Source of the DNA: JAZNGX01 sp045576675
GTDB taxonomy: Bacteria > Bacillota > Clostridia > Monoglobales > Firm-18
Length of the DNA: 18,715 nt
Direction: 5' to 3'
Assembly (NCBI GenBank): GCA_045576675.1
Contig: JAZNGX010000046.1
Location: forward strand, 1-18,715
A program made the position numbers and the translations under genes. The number at the start of each line of letters is the position of its first letter. The first letter of the stretch is position 1. The notes under the pieces are model-generated. The model was not told the origin of the DNA, did not search any database, and saw nothing but the letters and a program-made list of their open reading frames with translations. Of this stretch, positions 1 through 5,421 are shown piece by piece.

Positions 1-11
1 AGGAGGTAGTT

Positions 12-254
12 ATGAATATAAATACTGAAACAATTACAACTATGACGGAAGCAAACCAGAATTTCTCAAAAGTGGCTAAGGTGGCGGAGAATAACGGTCA
101 GGCAGTTATCTTCAAAAATAATAAACCCAAATTTTTGCTTATTGATGTTGAATCGGGCTTCTACTTTGATATTACCGATGATGAAAAAATAGATGTGGCG
201 GCAAAAAGGATTATGCAAAGATTCAAGCCTGCTTTTGAGGAGCTGGCAAAATGA
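12..254 (+). CDS. phd: Phd/YefM-family antitoxin
   Basis: 80-aa protein that fits the Phd/YefM antitoxin family. The N-terminal half has the family pattern (NFSKVAKVAENNGQAVIF, then KPKFLLID near residues 39-46), which in the family forms the dimeric DNA-binding fold. The acidic and basic C-terminal tail (from about residue 55) would wrap the toxin. An AGGAGG ribosome site lies at 1-6, five bases before the ATG, so the start is secure. The stop overlaps the start of a truncated doc copy (ATGA, 251-254), the coupled arrangement normal for phd-doc. By family knowledge it neutralises the downstream Doc and represses the operon; any promoter lies outside the window. The intact toxin now lies 182 bases further on because of the duplication, so tight coupling of this gene to the functional toxin is lost. 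Confidence 0.9.
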   Translation: MNINTETITTMTEANQNFSKVAKVAENNGQAVIFKNNKPKFLLIDVESGFYFDITDDEKIDVAAKRIMQRFKPAFEELAK

Positions 255-331
255 TTAAACTTAGCAAAGAAAAGGTTTTGCTATTGCATCAATTAATAGC
301 AGAAGAAACGGGCGGTAGTGTTGGTATAAGA
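251..331 (+). pseudogene. Truncated 5' copy of doc (toxin), first 27 codons
   Basis: These 81 bases encode MIKLSKEKVLLLHQLIAEET and seven further residues, almost identical in protein to the start of the intact doc at 437. The copy breaks off exactly at the left end of the 85-bp inverted-repeat element, at 331/332. The reading frame stays open through the whole element and ends at TGA 422-424, giving a possible 57-aa fusion of the Doc N-terminus to 30 unrelated residues. It lacks the Fic/Doc catalytic motif, so it cannot be an active toxin. DNA identity to the second copy is roughly 93 percent over 102 bases by eye, so this is not a perfect recent duplication. Confidence 0.85.
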
Positions 332-416
332 AAGTCGGAGGCCAAGCGGGTCTTAGGAAGACAATGTCATAAATCAACTCCTTGGCTCACAGAACGACAT
401 GGCTACGATCCGACTT
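332..416 (+). other. 85-bp element with 8-bp terminal inverted repeats and pseudoknot-like fold
   Basis: The ends AAGTCGGA (332-339) and TCCGACTT (409-416) are perfect complements and coincide with the two junctions of the phd/doc duplication. Inside are a second stem (GCCAAG 341-346 with CTTGGC 381-386), a short hairpin (GTCTT 350-354 with AAGAC 358-362, loop AGG), and ATGTC (364-368), which can pair with GACAT (396-400). That last pairing crosses the second stem, so the whole would be an H-type pseudoknot enclosed by the outer helix. It is clearly more GC-rich than its surroundings. It could be a small structured RNA, a miniature mobile element, or a folded single-strand recombination site. 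The stretch 341-357 recalls a class II tRNA D-arm, but no T-arm or anticodon arm forms. Orientation is arbitrary. Confidence 0.6.
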
Positions 417-440
417 GCTTTTGAGGAGTTGGCGAAATGA
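416..440 (+). pseudogene. 3' remnant of a second phd copy
   Basis: The bases from 416 to 440 encode AFEELAK and the stop, the last codons of a Phd antitoxin, with silent differences from the intact gene (GAGTTGGCG instead of GAGCTGGCA). They follow the right end of the 85-bp element directly. The fragment carries the GAGGAG that acts as ribosome site for the intact doc at 437, so it still has a role although it encodes no useful protein. Confidence 0.75.
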
Positions 441-814
441 TTAAGTTGAGTAAAGAAAAGGTTTTGCTGTTGCATCAATTAATAGCAGAAGAAACGGGCG
501 GTAGTGTTGGTATAAGAGATGTTGGATTATTAGAAAGCGCACTTAACAATGCATATGCTACATTTGGTGGAGAAGAACTTTATAAAACAAAGGAAGAAAA
601 AGCAGCAAGTCTTGGGTTCTCATTGATATCTAATCATGCATTTGTTGATGGGAATAAAAGAATTGGCGTATATGTTATGCTGACATTTTTGGAAGCGGAG
701 GGCATAAAAATGAATTGCACCAATGAAGATGTGGTTGACTTTGGTCTGTCCGTTGCATCAGGTGATATGAAATATAATGAAATTTTAGATTGGATAAATA
801 AATTCAAAAAATAA
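437..814 (+). CDS. doc: Doc/Fic-family toxin, intact copy
   Basis: 125-aa protein of the Doc branch of the Fic fold. The catalytic motif HAFVDGNKRIG spans residues 67-77: His67 is the expected catalytic base, Asp71 the metal-binding acid, and the GNKR segment binds the nucleotide phosphates. The P1 phage Doc toxin phosphorylates elongation factor Tu; the same activity here is inferred from family. The length is normal for Doc. GAGGAG at 423-428 gives an eight-base spacing to the ATG. The gene should pair with the phd at 12-254, but between them lie a truncated doc start and an 85-bp structured element. Whether toxin and antitoxin remain co-transcribed is not shown. The activity of the toxin is a family inference; the motif itself is plain. 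Confidence 0.9.
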   Translation: MIKLSKEKVLLLHQLIAEETGGSVGIRDVGLLESALNNAYATFGGEELYKTKEEKAASLGFSLISNHAFVDGNKRIGVYVMLTFLEAEGIKMNCTNEDVVDFGLSVASGDMKYNEILDWINKFKK

Positions 815-816
815 AT

Positions 817-841
817 TTTTGGTACTAACTTGTTATGAACT
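817..841 (+). repeat. 25-nt repeat after the doc stop codon, copy A
   Basis: This begins two bases after the doc stop codon. It matches 1948-1972, which begins two bases after the esterase stop codon, at 21 of 25 positions (core TATGAACT). Two unrelated genes sharing the same 3' flank suggests a cassette boundary rather than chance. Confidence 0.5.
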
Positions 842-855
842 GCCAGTAAGAAAGA

Positions 856-885
856 TTGGTATCTAGTTTATACAATCCTTATAGT
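856..885 (+). promoter_or_regulatory. Possible promoter for the SGNH esterase
   Basis: TTGGTA (856-861) and TATAGT (880-885) are separated by 18 bases and lie 46 bases before the esterase start codon. Both boxes are imperfect matches to sigma-A sites, so this is only a candidate. Confidence 0.35.
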
Positions 886-931
886 AAGAGTGTAGAATAT
901 TGTTGAAAATAACATGTATAGGAGAAATAAA

Positions 932-1945
932 ATGAAACTAAATTTAGAACAATTAAAGCAAATTACAACAGGTGCGGTAAGAATAAAAGAAGAAAACGGG
1001 TGGTTTTCTTTTAACAGGTTTACTGAAGAACAGGAAAACTTGTACCAGATTACAAATCAAGATTTTTACAATAAAACATTTTCAACATCTGGTATTAAAT
1101 TCTCTTTTAAAACTGACAGCAAAAATTTGTTTATAAAATTTAGAACATCATATTCGTCTTCAAGAAAATATTTTTCTATTGATGTTTTTGCGAATGATTG
1201 CCTTATAGGTTATATTGATAATTTTTCTGATACAGAGTTGGCGCATAATTATACACAGCAGGAGTTTTTGTTAGGAGACTTTTCTAAAAATTTTGAACTT
1301 GGTGATGGGGAAAAAACAGTATGCGTTCATCTTCCTTGGTCTGTTAAAACGTTAATTGAGGAAATATCTATTGATGATAATGCTTTTATTGAAGGAATAA
1401 AACCAGAGAAAAAACTGATAGCATTTGGTGATTCAATAACGCATGGCTACGATGCGTTACATCCTTCTAATCGACATATTGCTAAATTGGCTGATATGCT
1501 CGGTGCCGAGGAATTTAATAAAGCAATAGGTGGAGAGTGTTTTTTTCCGGAACTTGCAGAATTGAAAGACCCGTTTGTGCCTGATTATATTACTGTAGCT
1601 TATGGTACAAATGACTGGAACTATATTGACAGAGAAACATTTAAAATTAAATGTAAAGCTTTTTATACAAATATATCAAAAAATTATCCGGATTCAAAAA
1701 TATTTGCAATTACTCCAATTTGGAGAAAAGATATGACTGAATACAGAGAATACGGAGAGTTTGAAAATATTGAGCAAGATATAATAAATGCGGTAATGGA
1801 TATTGAAAATGTTATAGTGATTTCAGGCTTTGATTTTGTTCCTGAATGTGAAAAATATTTTGCTGATTTAAGACTACATCCAAATGATGATGGTTTTGAA
1901 TATTATGAAAAGAATTTATACAATAAAATCAAAAAATATATTTAG
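932..1945 (+). CDS. SGNH/GDSL-family esterase, carbohydrate esterase-like
   Basis: 337-aa hydrolase with the SGNH blocks in order: GDSIT (166-170, nucleophile Ser168), IGGE (199-202), GTND (225-228, oxyanion Asn227) and DLRLHPND (312-319, catalytic Asp312/His316). The last block has one more residue between Asp and His than the usual DxxH. Residues 1 to about 155 look like the beta-rich N-terminal domain found before SGNH domains in carbohydrate esterase family 2-like proteins, so deacetylation of a sugar polymer or oligosaccharide is a reasonable inference. There is no signal peptide, so it should act in the cytoplasm. ATAGGAGA ends six bases before ATG 932; an upstream ATG at 914 lies before this ribosome site and is rejected. 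Neighbours give no pathway. Confidence 0.85.
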   Translation: MKLNLEQLKQITTGAVRIKEENGWFSFNRFTEEQENLYQITNQDFYNKTFSTSGIKFSFKTDSKNLFIKFRTSYSSSRKYFSIDVFANDCLIGYIDNFSDTELAHNYTQQEFLLGDFSKNFELGDGEKTVCVHLPWSVKTLIEEISIDDNAFIEGIKPEKKLIAFGDSITHGYDALHPSNRHIAKLADMLGAEEFNKAIGGECFFPELAELKDPFVPDYITVAYGTNDWNYIDRETFKIKCKAFYTNISKNYPDSKIFAITPIWRKDMTEYREYGEFENIEQDIINAVMDIENVIVISGFDFVPECEKYFADLRLHPNDDGFEYYEKNLYNKIKKYI

Positions 1946-1947
1946 GG

Positions 1948-1972
1948 TTTTGTTCCTAATTTGATATGAACT
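1948..1972 (+). repeat. 25-nt repeat after the esterase stop codon, copy B
   Basis: Partner of 817-841 (21 of 25 identical). Its GATATG is also the first spacer of the hairpin array that follows, linking the two repeat systems. Confidence 0.5.
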
Positions 1973-2169
1973 ATTGCATTGCATAGCAATGCGTCGATAT
2001 GAATTCTGACGAATTCTCGATATGTCATAAATGACTCGATATATTGCAAGCAACTCGATATGTTGCTGACGCAACGAGAATTTATATCATATCGAGTTTT
2101 GAGTGAAACGAAAAACATATCGATTTTACGAAAGTAAAAATATCGAGCAAACGAAGTTTGCATATCGAC
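1963..2169 (+). repeat. Tandem array of unlike hairpins separated by TCGATATG, with internal inversion
   Basis: Nine short hairpins occur in about 205 bases. Their stems differ in sequence but the spacers are constant. Left half, spacer TCGATATG: stems at 1976-1992 (GCATTGC), 2001-2016 (GAATTC, loop TGAC), 2024-2035 (GTCAT), 2044-2053 (TTGC) and 2062-2075 (GTTGC, loop TGAC). Right half, spacer CATATCGA (the reverse complement): stems at 2096-2109 (GTTT, weak), 2124-2139 (TTTTAC, loop GAAA) and 2147-2161 (GCAAAC, loop GAA). The A+T-rich piece 2076-2095 is the turning point. Stem pairing kept while stem sequence varies implies structure, not sequence, is what is maintained or generated. Possible roles: a folded recombination or replication site, a transposase substrate, or RNA processing signals. 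No gene is credible here on either strand. Confidence 0.8.
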
Positions 2170-2181
2170 AAAAGTTGGCTG

Positions 2182-2233
2182 CATCTAAACATTATGTGTC
2201 GCAATATGGATATGACGAATATTGGCGAAAGGA
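2182..2233 (+). repeat. 52-bp leader repeat, copy 1
   Basis: Begins CATCTAAAC, has GTCGCAATATGGATATG in the middle and ends GGCGAAAGGA, the ribosome site of the following gene. It differs from copy 2 (2536-2587) at four positions. In this copy CGCAATAT (2200-2207) can pair with ATATTGGCG (2219-2227) with one bulge, which could partly mask the ribosome site; the pairing is poorer in copy 2. Confidence 0.85.
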
Positions 2234-2242
2234 AGTGCGAAT

Positions 2243-2521
2243 ATGTATAATTTACATGATTATCTAGCAGATGAATTATGTAACAACAAATCATTAGGTG
2301 CTTTGACATATTTACTTGAAAAGGGAAGAGAATTTGAGTTTACCCACAAAGGAGTCATCTGTTTTATTTCTCGTTCAGAAACACAAAAAGAGGTTTCAAT
2401 TTGGATTGATAAAAAAGAATATGCCTTTGATAATATCGAACAATTAGCAGAATCTAAGATTTTCGAGAAAAAAACTTTGTTGGAAATATGGGATGAAATA
2501 GAAATTGAAACATTATTTTAG
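2243..2521 (+). CDS. Small orphan protein of unknown function, cassette gene 1
   Basis: 92-aa soluble, acidic protein that I do not recognise. GAAAGGAAG, ending eight bases before ATG 2243, sets the start; an in-frame TTG at 2222 lies inside the repeat and before the ribosome site. There is no signal peptide or membrane segment. The composition (FEFTHKGVICFIS, then IWIDKKEYAF and a C-terminal EIWDEIEIE) suggests a small alpha/beta fold with a central sheet. Its leader is nearly the same as that of the next gene, although the two proteins are unrelated. Small, unlike ORFs behind one shared leader are seen among immunity-protein and cargo cassettes, so an immunity or accessory role is possible but not shown. 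Confidence 0.75.
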   Translation: MYNLHDYLADELCNNKSLGALTYLLEKGREFEFTHKGVICFISRSETQKEVSIWIDKKEYAFDNIEQLAESKIFEKKTLLEIWDEIEIETLF

Positions 2522-2535
2522 AACATAAAACTTTA

Positions 2536-2587
2536 CATCTAAACCTTATGGGTCGCAATATGGATATGTCGAATTTTGGCGAAAGGA
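2536..2587 (+). repeat. 52-bp leader repeat, copy 2
   Basis: Matches 2182-2233 at 48 of 52 positions and starts 15 bases after the stop of the previous gene. It also ends with the ribosome site of the next gene. The distance between copies equals one repeat plus one gene, as in a cassette array. Confidence 0.85.
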
Positions 2588-2593
2588 GAAAAG

Positions 2594-3037
2594 ATGATGA
2601 AAAAGCAAACAAGGATTATATTAGGCGTTGTGGTATTAATAATTGCCGTTATATTAGTAAAAAACCTTTTCTTTGATAAAAGTATAAAAGAACAAATATT
2701 TGAAATTGTTAATGATCATGTACAAACAATAATGGGCGATATAGAAGAACAAAATTTCGCAGATTCAATGGGTATTGGGAAAATAGAAGAGATTAGTATT
2801 TTAGAACACGGTATAGATTTTTATTGTGGCGGAAAGGGGATTGCACCATCTTCGCAAGATTATGGATTTTATTATACAGAAGATGATTTGCCTAAAGCAA
2901 TCTGGTGTGGAACAAAATATTGTGATGAATCTTTGTTAGTTGAAGATGGTGATGGATATTCAACCGATTTTCAACACAATTACTATTATACAGAAAAAAT
3001 AAGAGATAACTTATACTATTATGAAGCACATTTTTAA
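2594..3037 (+). CDS. Membrane-anchored orphan protein of unknown function, cassette gene 2
   Basis: 147-aa protein with a short basic N-terminus and one hydrophobic helix (about residues 6-24, IILGVVVLIIAVILV), then a 120-residue domain expected outside the membrane. The outer part is rich in Tyr, Asp and Gly, with YCGGKG (about 76-81) and GFYYTEDDLPKAIW (about 90-103); I cannot assign it to a named family. Three Cys residues (in YCGGKG, IWCGT and KYCDE) could form a disulfide. AGGAG at 2584-2588 serves ATG 2594 or the adjacent ATG 2597, the latter with better spacing. It shares its leader repeat with the previous, unrelated gene. Membrane-anchored or immunity role is inference only. Confidence 0.75.
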   Translation: MMKKQTRIILGVVVLIIAVILVKNLFFDKSIKEQIFEIVNDHVQTIMGDIEEQNFADSMGIGKIEEISILEHGIDFYCGGKGIAPSSQDYGFYYTEDDLPKAIWCGTKYCDESLLVEDGDGYSTDFQHNYYYTEKIRDNLYYYEAHF

Positions 3038-3041
3038 GTTG

Positions 3042-3065
3042 CATCTAAACCTTTTATATCGCAAT
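3042..3065 (+). repeat. Partial third copy of the leader repeat
   Basis: CATCTAAACCTT followed by TATCGCAAT matches the first 24 bases of the leader with about four differences, then similarity stops and no ribosome site follows. It lies four bases after the stop of cassette gene 2 and marks the right edge of the array. Confidence 0.7.
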
Positions 3066-3121
3066 CACTTAATAATCTTACTATCCGGATTATACAGTCT
3101 TAATGTAAAAAGAGGAATATT

Positions 3122-4039
3122 ATGAAAGAAGCAGTACCAAATTATTATTATAAATTCAAGTGTATAGCAGAAAAATGTAAGCATAACTGTTGCATAGGTT
3201 GGGAAATAGATATTGACAGAGAAACCACAATGTTTTATAATTGTATTGATACTGAATTTGGAGACAGAATACGAAACAGCATTGAAGGTGACGTACCTCA
3301 TTTTATATTTCAGGCAGATGAACGATGTCCTTTTCTTAACAAAAATGGACTCTGTGATATTTTCTGCGAATTAGGCGAAGACGCACTTTGTGAAATATGC
3401 ACTGAACACCCTAGATTCAGAAATTTTTATACCGACTTTGTTGAAGTCGGGCTAGGTGTTTGTTGTGAAGAAGCAGCAAGGATTATTATTTCGGAAAAAG
3501 ATAAGTTTAATATTTCTTTTCCTGATAATATAAAAATTTCAAAAGAGGAAAATGATTTTTTTAAAAAAAGAAAGCTGATTTTTTCTTGTTTGCAAAACAG
3601 AGAAAAAAGCATAGGTGAAAGATTTTTGTGTTTGGCAAAAATGTTTGGTTTTAGGTTTGATTATCAGCTTGACAACTTATGTGAGTTATATCTTTCGCTG
3701 GAACGTCTTGACGATAAATGGACAGATGCACTCACTAAGCTTAGTGATTTTTCGTTTGATGGTAACATTTTTTATGATAAGGATTTTCAAATTCCTTTTG
3801 AACAACTTTCAGTATATTTTATATTTCGTCATCTTGAAAAGGCAATAGCTGATGCTGATTATGCATCAAAGGTGAATTTTGCCCTTATGAGTTGTTATCT
3901 TTTAGGAGCGGTGTATGAAAATTATAGATTTTTTAACGGAGAAATCAGCATAGAAAAAATTGCTGACTTTGCAAGAATGTATTCTGCTGAGGTAGAGTAT
4001 TCCGAAGAAAATTTAGGTATTCTTATGCGAATAAAGTGA
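3122..4039 (+). CDS. FliB-like protein (flagellin lysine-N-methylase family)
   Basis: 305-aa protein with the Cys-rich N-terminal region typical of FliB annotations in Clostridia: Cys14, Cys19, Cys23 and Cys24 (KCIAEKCKHNCCIGW), then Cys69, Cys78, Cys82, Cys90 and Cys93 ending in CTEHPRF. This pattern is expected to bind metal, probably an iron-sulfur cluster. Salmonella FliB methylates flagellin lysines, but many non-motile Clostridia carry this family and no flagellar gene is near here, so the true substrate is open. It is somewhat shorter than usual (about 340-400 aa), mainly at the C-terminus. AAGAGG lies six bases before ATG 3122. The stop falls nine bases before the next start, so the two are probably coupled. 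Confidence 0.75.
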   Translation: MKEAVPNYYYKFKCIAEKCKHNCCIGWEIDIDRETTMFYNCIDTEFGDRIRNSIEGDVPHFIFQADERCPFLNKNGLCDIFCELGEDALCEICTEHPRFRNFYTDFVEVGLGVCCEEAARIIISEKDKFNISFPDNIKISKEENDFFKKRKLIFSCLQNREKSIGERFLCLAKMFGFRFDYQLDNLCELYLSLERLDDKWTDALTKLSDFSFDGNIFYDKDFQIPFEQLSVYFIFRHLEKAIADADYASKVNFALMSCYLLGAVYENYRFFNGEISIEKIADFARMYSAEVEYSEENLGILMRIK

Positions 4040-4044
4040 TTGTT

Positions 4045-4389
4045 ATGAATTTGAAGAAACATTTTGTTGCGGTTATTCTTGCCATAATGGCGTTTCTGTT
4101 TTTATATTATGTATGGAAGTGTCCATTTAAGCTTGTTTTTGGCATTCCTTGTGCGGGATGCGGAATGACGAGAGCGTTGATGAGTGTTTTAAAACTTGAA
4201 TTTGATAAAGCTTTTTCTTATCATCCGCTATGGCTTTTAGTACCGCCTGGAATATTATATTTATATTTTAAAAATTACTTTAGTTTAAGTCAGCGTAATG
4301 AAATTGCAGTTGTTTTACTTCTGGCAATTTTGTTCACTTTTGTATGGCTATACAGGCTTATGTTTTGTAATATAATTAATTTTTTGTAA
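4045..4389 (+). CDS. DUF2752 membrane protein
   Basis: 114-aa integral membrane protein with the DUF2752 hallmark CAGCGMTRA (about residues 35-43) in the loop after the first membrane helix. Two more hydrophobic segments follow (about 64-76 and 88-107). The function of the family is unknown; the conserved Cys pair suggests metal or redox chemistry at the membrane face. The start is ATG 4045, just after the fliB-like stop; a GTG at 4036 overlapping that stop is the alternative. No strong ribosome site is seen, consistent with translational coupling. The next gene follows after 14 bases. Confidence 0.75.
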   Translation: MNLKKHFVAVILAIMAFLFLYYVWKCPFKLVFGIPCAGCGMTRALMSVLKLEFDKAFSYHPLWLLVPPGILYLYFKNYFSLSQRNEIAVVLLLAILFTFVWLYRLMFCNIINFL

Positions 4390-4403
4390 GGAGTTGATTG
4401 ATT

Positions 4404-4790
4404 ATGGCAGCATCAAAATCTATACCTATAGGTCAAAATTTTGATATCAATGTTGTTGTTTCACAAATTTCACAAATTTATCAGACACGCGGATATGAAG
4501 TTTCTGTATACCCTGTTGGTGCAGGTGTTACAGTTGAATTTAGTAAAAACAATTCTGTTTTTTACAACATAATTGGTATGATGGAAGGTATAAAGATGAG
4601 CCTTGTTGTGGTTGATGGAATTCTTACTGTTAATTTTACAGAAGAAAAATGGGCTGATAAGATTATTGCATTTGTTATTGGCTTTGCTTGTTGTTGGATT
4701 ACGTGGATTACAGGTGGTATTGGCATATATAATCAGATTCAGCTTTCTAATAATATTGCTAATGATGTTGCACTTTTTGCAGCAAAGTAA
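4404..4790 (+). CDS. Small membrane-associated protein of unknown function
   Basis: 128-aa protein that I do not recognise. Residues 1 to about 85 look like a small alpha/beta domain (NVVVSQISQIYQTRGYEV, then alternating strands). Residues about 91-115 are hydrophobic (IIAFVIGFACCWITWITGGIGIY) and form one long or two short membrane segments. A short C-terminal tail follows. AAGGAG at 4388-4393 points to ATG 4404; TTG at 4398 is too close. It sits between a DUF2752 gene and a zinc-ribbon membrane gene with short gaps (14 bases each side), so the three are likely co-transcribed and may act together at the membrane. Confidence 0.7.
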   Translation: MAASKSIPIGQNFDINVVVSQISQIYQTRGYEVSVYPVGAGVTVEFSKNNSVFYNIIGMMEGIKMSLVVVDGILTVNFTEEKWADKIIAFVIGFACCWITWITGGIGIYNQIQLSNNIANDVALFAAK

Positions 4791-4804
4791 CAGGAGGTTT
4801 TGCT

Positions 4805-5230
4805 ATGTTATGTAATAAATGCAAAGCAGACATTGCTGACAATTCATTGTTTTGCCCACATTGCGGTGCATATACAACCGAACAGGGATTTCAACAGTTT
4901 GATACAGCTGCTACACAGTTTGGCAATATGTATCAGTTAAACAATAAAGCTGATGATGAGCCTGTTTCTGTTGGAATGTGGCTTGGAATATTTCTTATAA
5001 ATTTAATTCCTTGCGTTGGTTGTCTTGTGTACATAATACTTATGTTTGTGTGGGCTTTTGGGAATAATACAAAAAAGTCGCTTAAAAACTTTGCAAGAGC
5101 ACAGCTTATTATATTGTTAATTGCAGCTTGTATTCTTGTTTTGGTTTTGATATTTGTATCTCTGACAAACTGGAACTATTTTGTAAGACCTGATGTTTTT
5201 GACGGATACAGATACTATTATTTTGATTAA
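4805..5230 (+). CDS. Zinc-ribbon domain membrane protein
   Basis: 141-aa protein. The N-terminal zinc ribbon has two CxxC knuckles (CNKC at 3-6, CPHC at 18-21). After a Gln-rich linker come two membrane helices (about 59-81 and 99-119), joined by a short loop with GNNTKKSLKNFARAQLI. This layout is common in Firmicute membrane proteins of unknown function. AGGAGG lies seven bases before ATG 4805. It ends the run that begins with the FliB-like gene. No terminator is evident before the mgtE leader, so some readthrough is possible. Confidence 0.8.
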   Translation: MLCNKCKADIADNSLFCPHCGAYTTEQGFQQFDTAATQFGNMYQLNNKADDEPVSVGMWLGIFLINLIPCVGCLVYIILMFVWAFGNNTKKSLKNFARAQLIILLIAACILVLVLIFVSLTNWNYFVRPDVFDGYRYYYFD

Positions 5231-5253
5231 TTATTTAAAAATTCTTTGATTGT

Positions 5254-5400
5254 GAGGTGAGATTTTATGGATTCAGGAAGTAGTAAGGGCCCTAAACCCG
5301 ATAGGCGATGTATTTTTGATTTTCGTAAAATCTCATTTTTGCGTTTTCTATGTATGTAAGTTTATCTCGGTGTTTTTAGTCTTTACTTCCTGCACACACT
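5254..5400 (+). promoter_or_regulatory. Structured leader of mgtE with two long-range pairings
   Basis: Two long complementary pairs overlap in topology. TGAGATTTTA (5258-5267) pairs with TAAAATCTCA (5326-5335). CAGGAAGTA (5274-5282) pairs with TACTTCCTG (5384-5392), and AAG (5285-5287) extends it with CTT (5381-5383). The first half-helix of the second lies inside the loop of the first, so they cross and could be a pseudoknot or alternative folds. The second places its 3' arm 17 bases before the mgtE ribosome site. The start of the leader (GAGGTGAG) recalls the M-box magnesium riboswitch, but the M-box 3' half is not found, so I do not call it one. Magnesium control is inferred from the downstream gene. 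Confidence 0.5.
5267..5359 (+). CDS. Possible 30-codon leader peptide upstream of mgtE
   Basis: An ORF of 30 codons has a good ribosome site (GAGGTGA at 5254-5260, six bases before the ATG). The peptide starts MDSGSSKGPKPDRR and ends in FLRFLCM; it is rich in Lys and Arg, with Pro at residues 9 and 11. Both arms of one leader stem lie within the coding part, so ribosome position would change the fold. In enteric bacteria, Pro-rich leader peptides such as MgtL sense low magnesium before mgtA; a like mechanism here is a guess from position and composition. It could also be an accidental ORF in a structured leader. Confidence 0.5.
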   Translation: MDSGSSKGPKPDRRCIFDFRKISFLRFLCM

Positions 5401-5421
5401 ATATTTCAGGAGGTAATAATT

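Noticed and set aside
332..416. tRNA (class II, Leu or Ser-like) in the 85-bp element
   Set aside because: The D-arm-like stretch and the acceptor-like outer stem are suggestive and the length is right, but no T-stem or anticodon stem pairs; residues 392-396 and 404-408 are not complementary.
332..416. Integron attC site
   Set aside because: The required GTTRRRY and RYYYAAC core boxes are not present at the ends, and no integrase gene is in the window.
332..416. Known small ribozymes (hammerhead, HDV-like, twister)
   Set aside because: From memory, neither the hammerhead core CTGANGA, the HDV strand order nor the twister conserved bases can be found. A covariance search would be decisive.
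398..1453. Shared 12-mer CATGGCTACGAT in the 85-bp element and in the esterase gene (1442-1453)
   Set aside because: No similarity outside the 12 bases, and it encodes the catalytic HGYD region of the esterase; likely chance.
1963..2169. CRISPR array
   Set aside because: The constant units are 8 bases and the variable units are self-complementary hairpins, not spacers; no cas gene is nearby.
1942..2309. Minus-strand ORFs over the hairpin array
   Set aside because: They consist of the repeated spacers and hairpins, have no ribosome site, and overlap each other in different frames.
4603..4815. 70-codon plus-strand ORF overlapping the small membrane protein
   Set aside because: Leu-rich frame-shifted shadow of the 4404-4790 gene without a ribosome site.
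5254..5400. Complete M-box magnesium riboswitch before mgtE
   Set aside because: Only the first bases (GAGGTGAG) resemble the M-box; the conserved 3' half was not found by eye. Kept as an unclassified leader.
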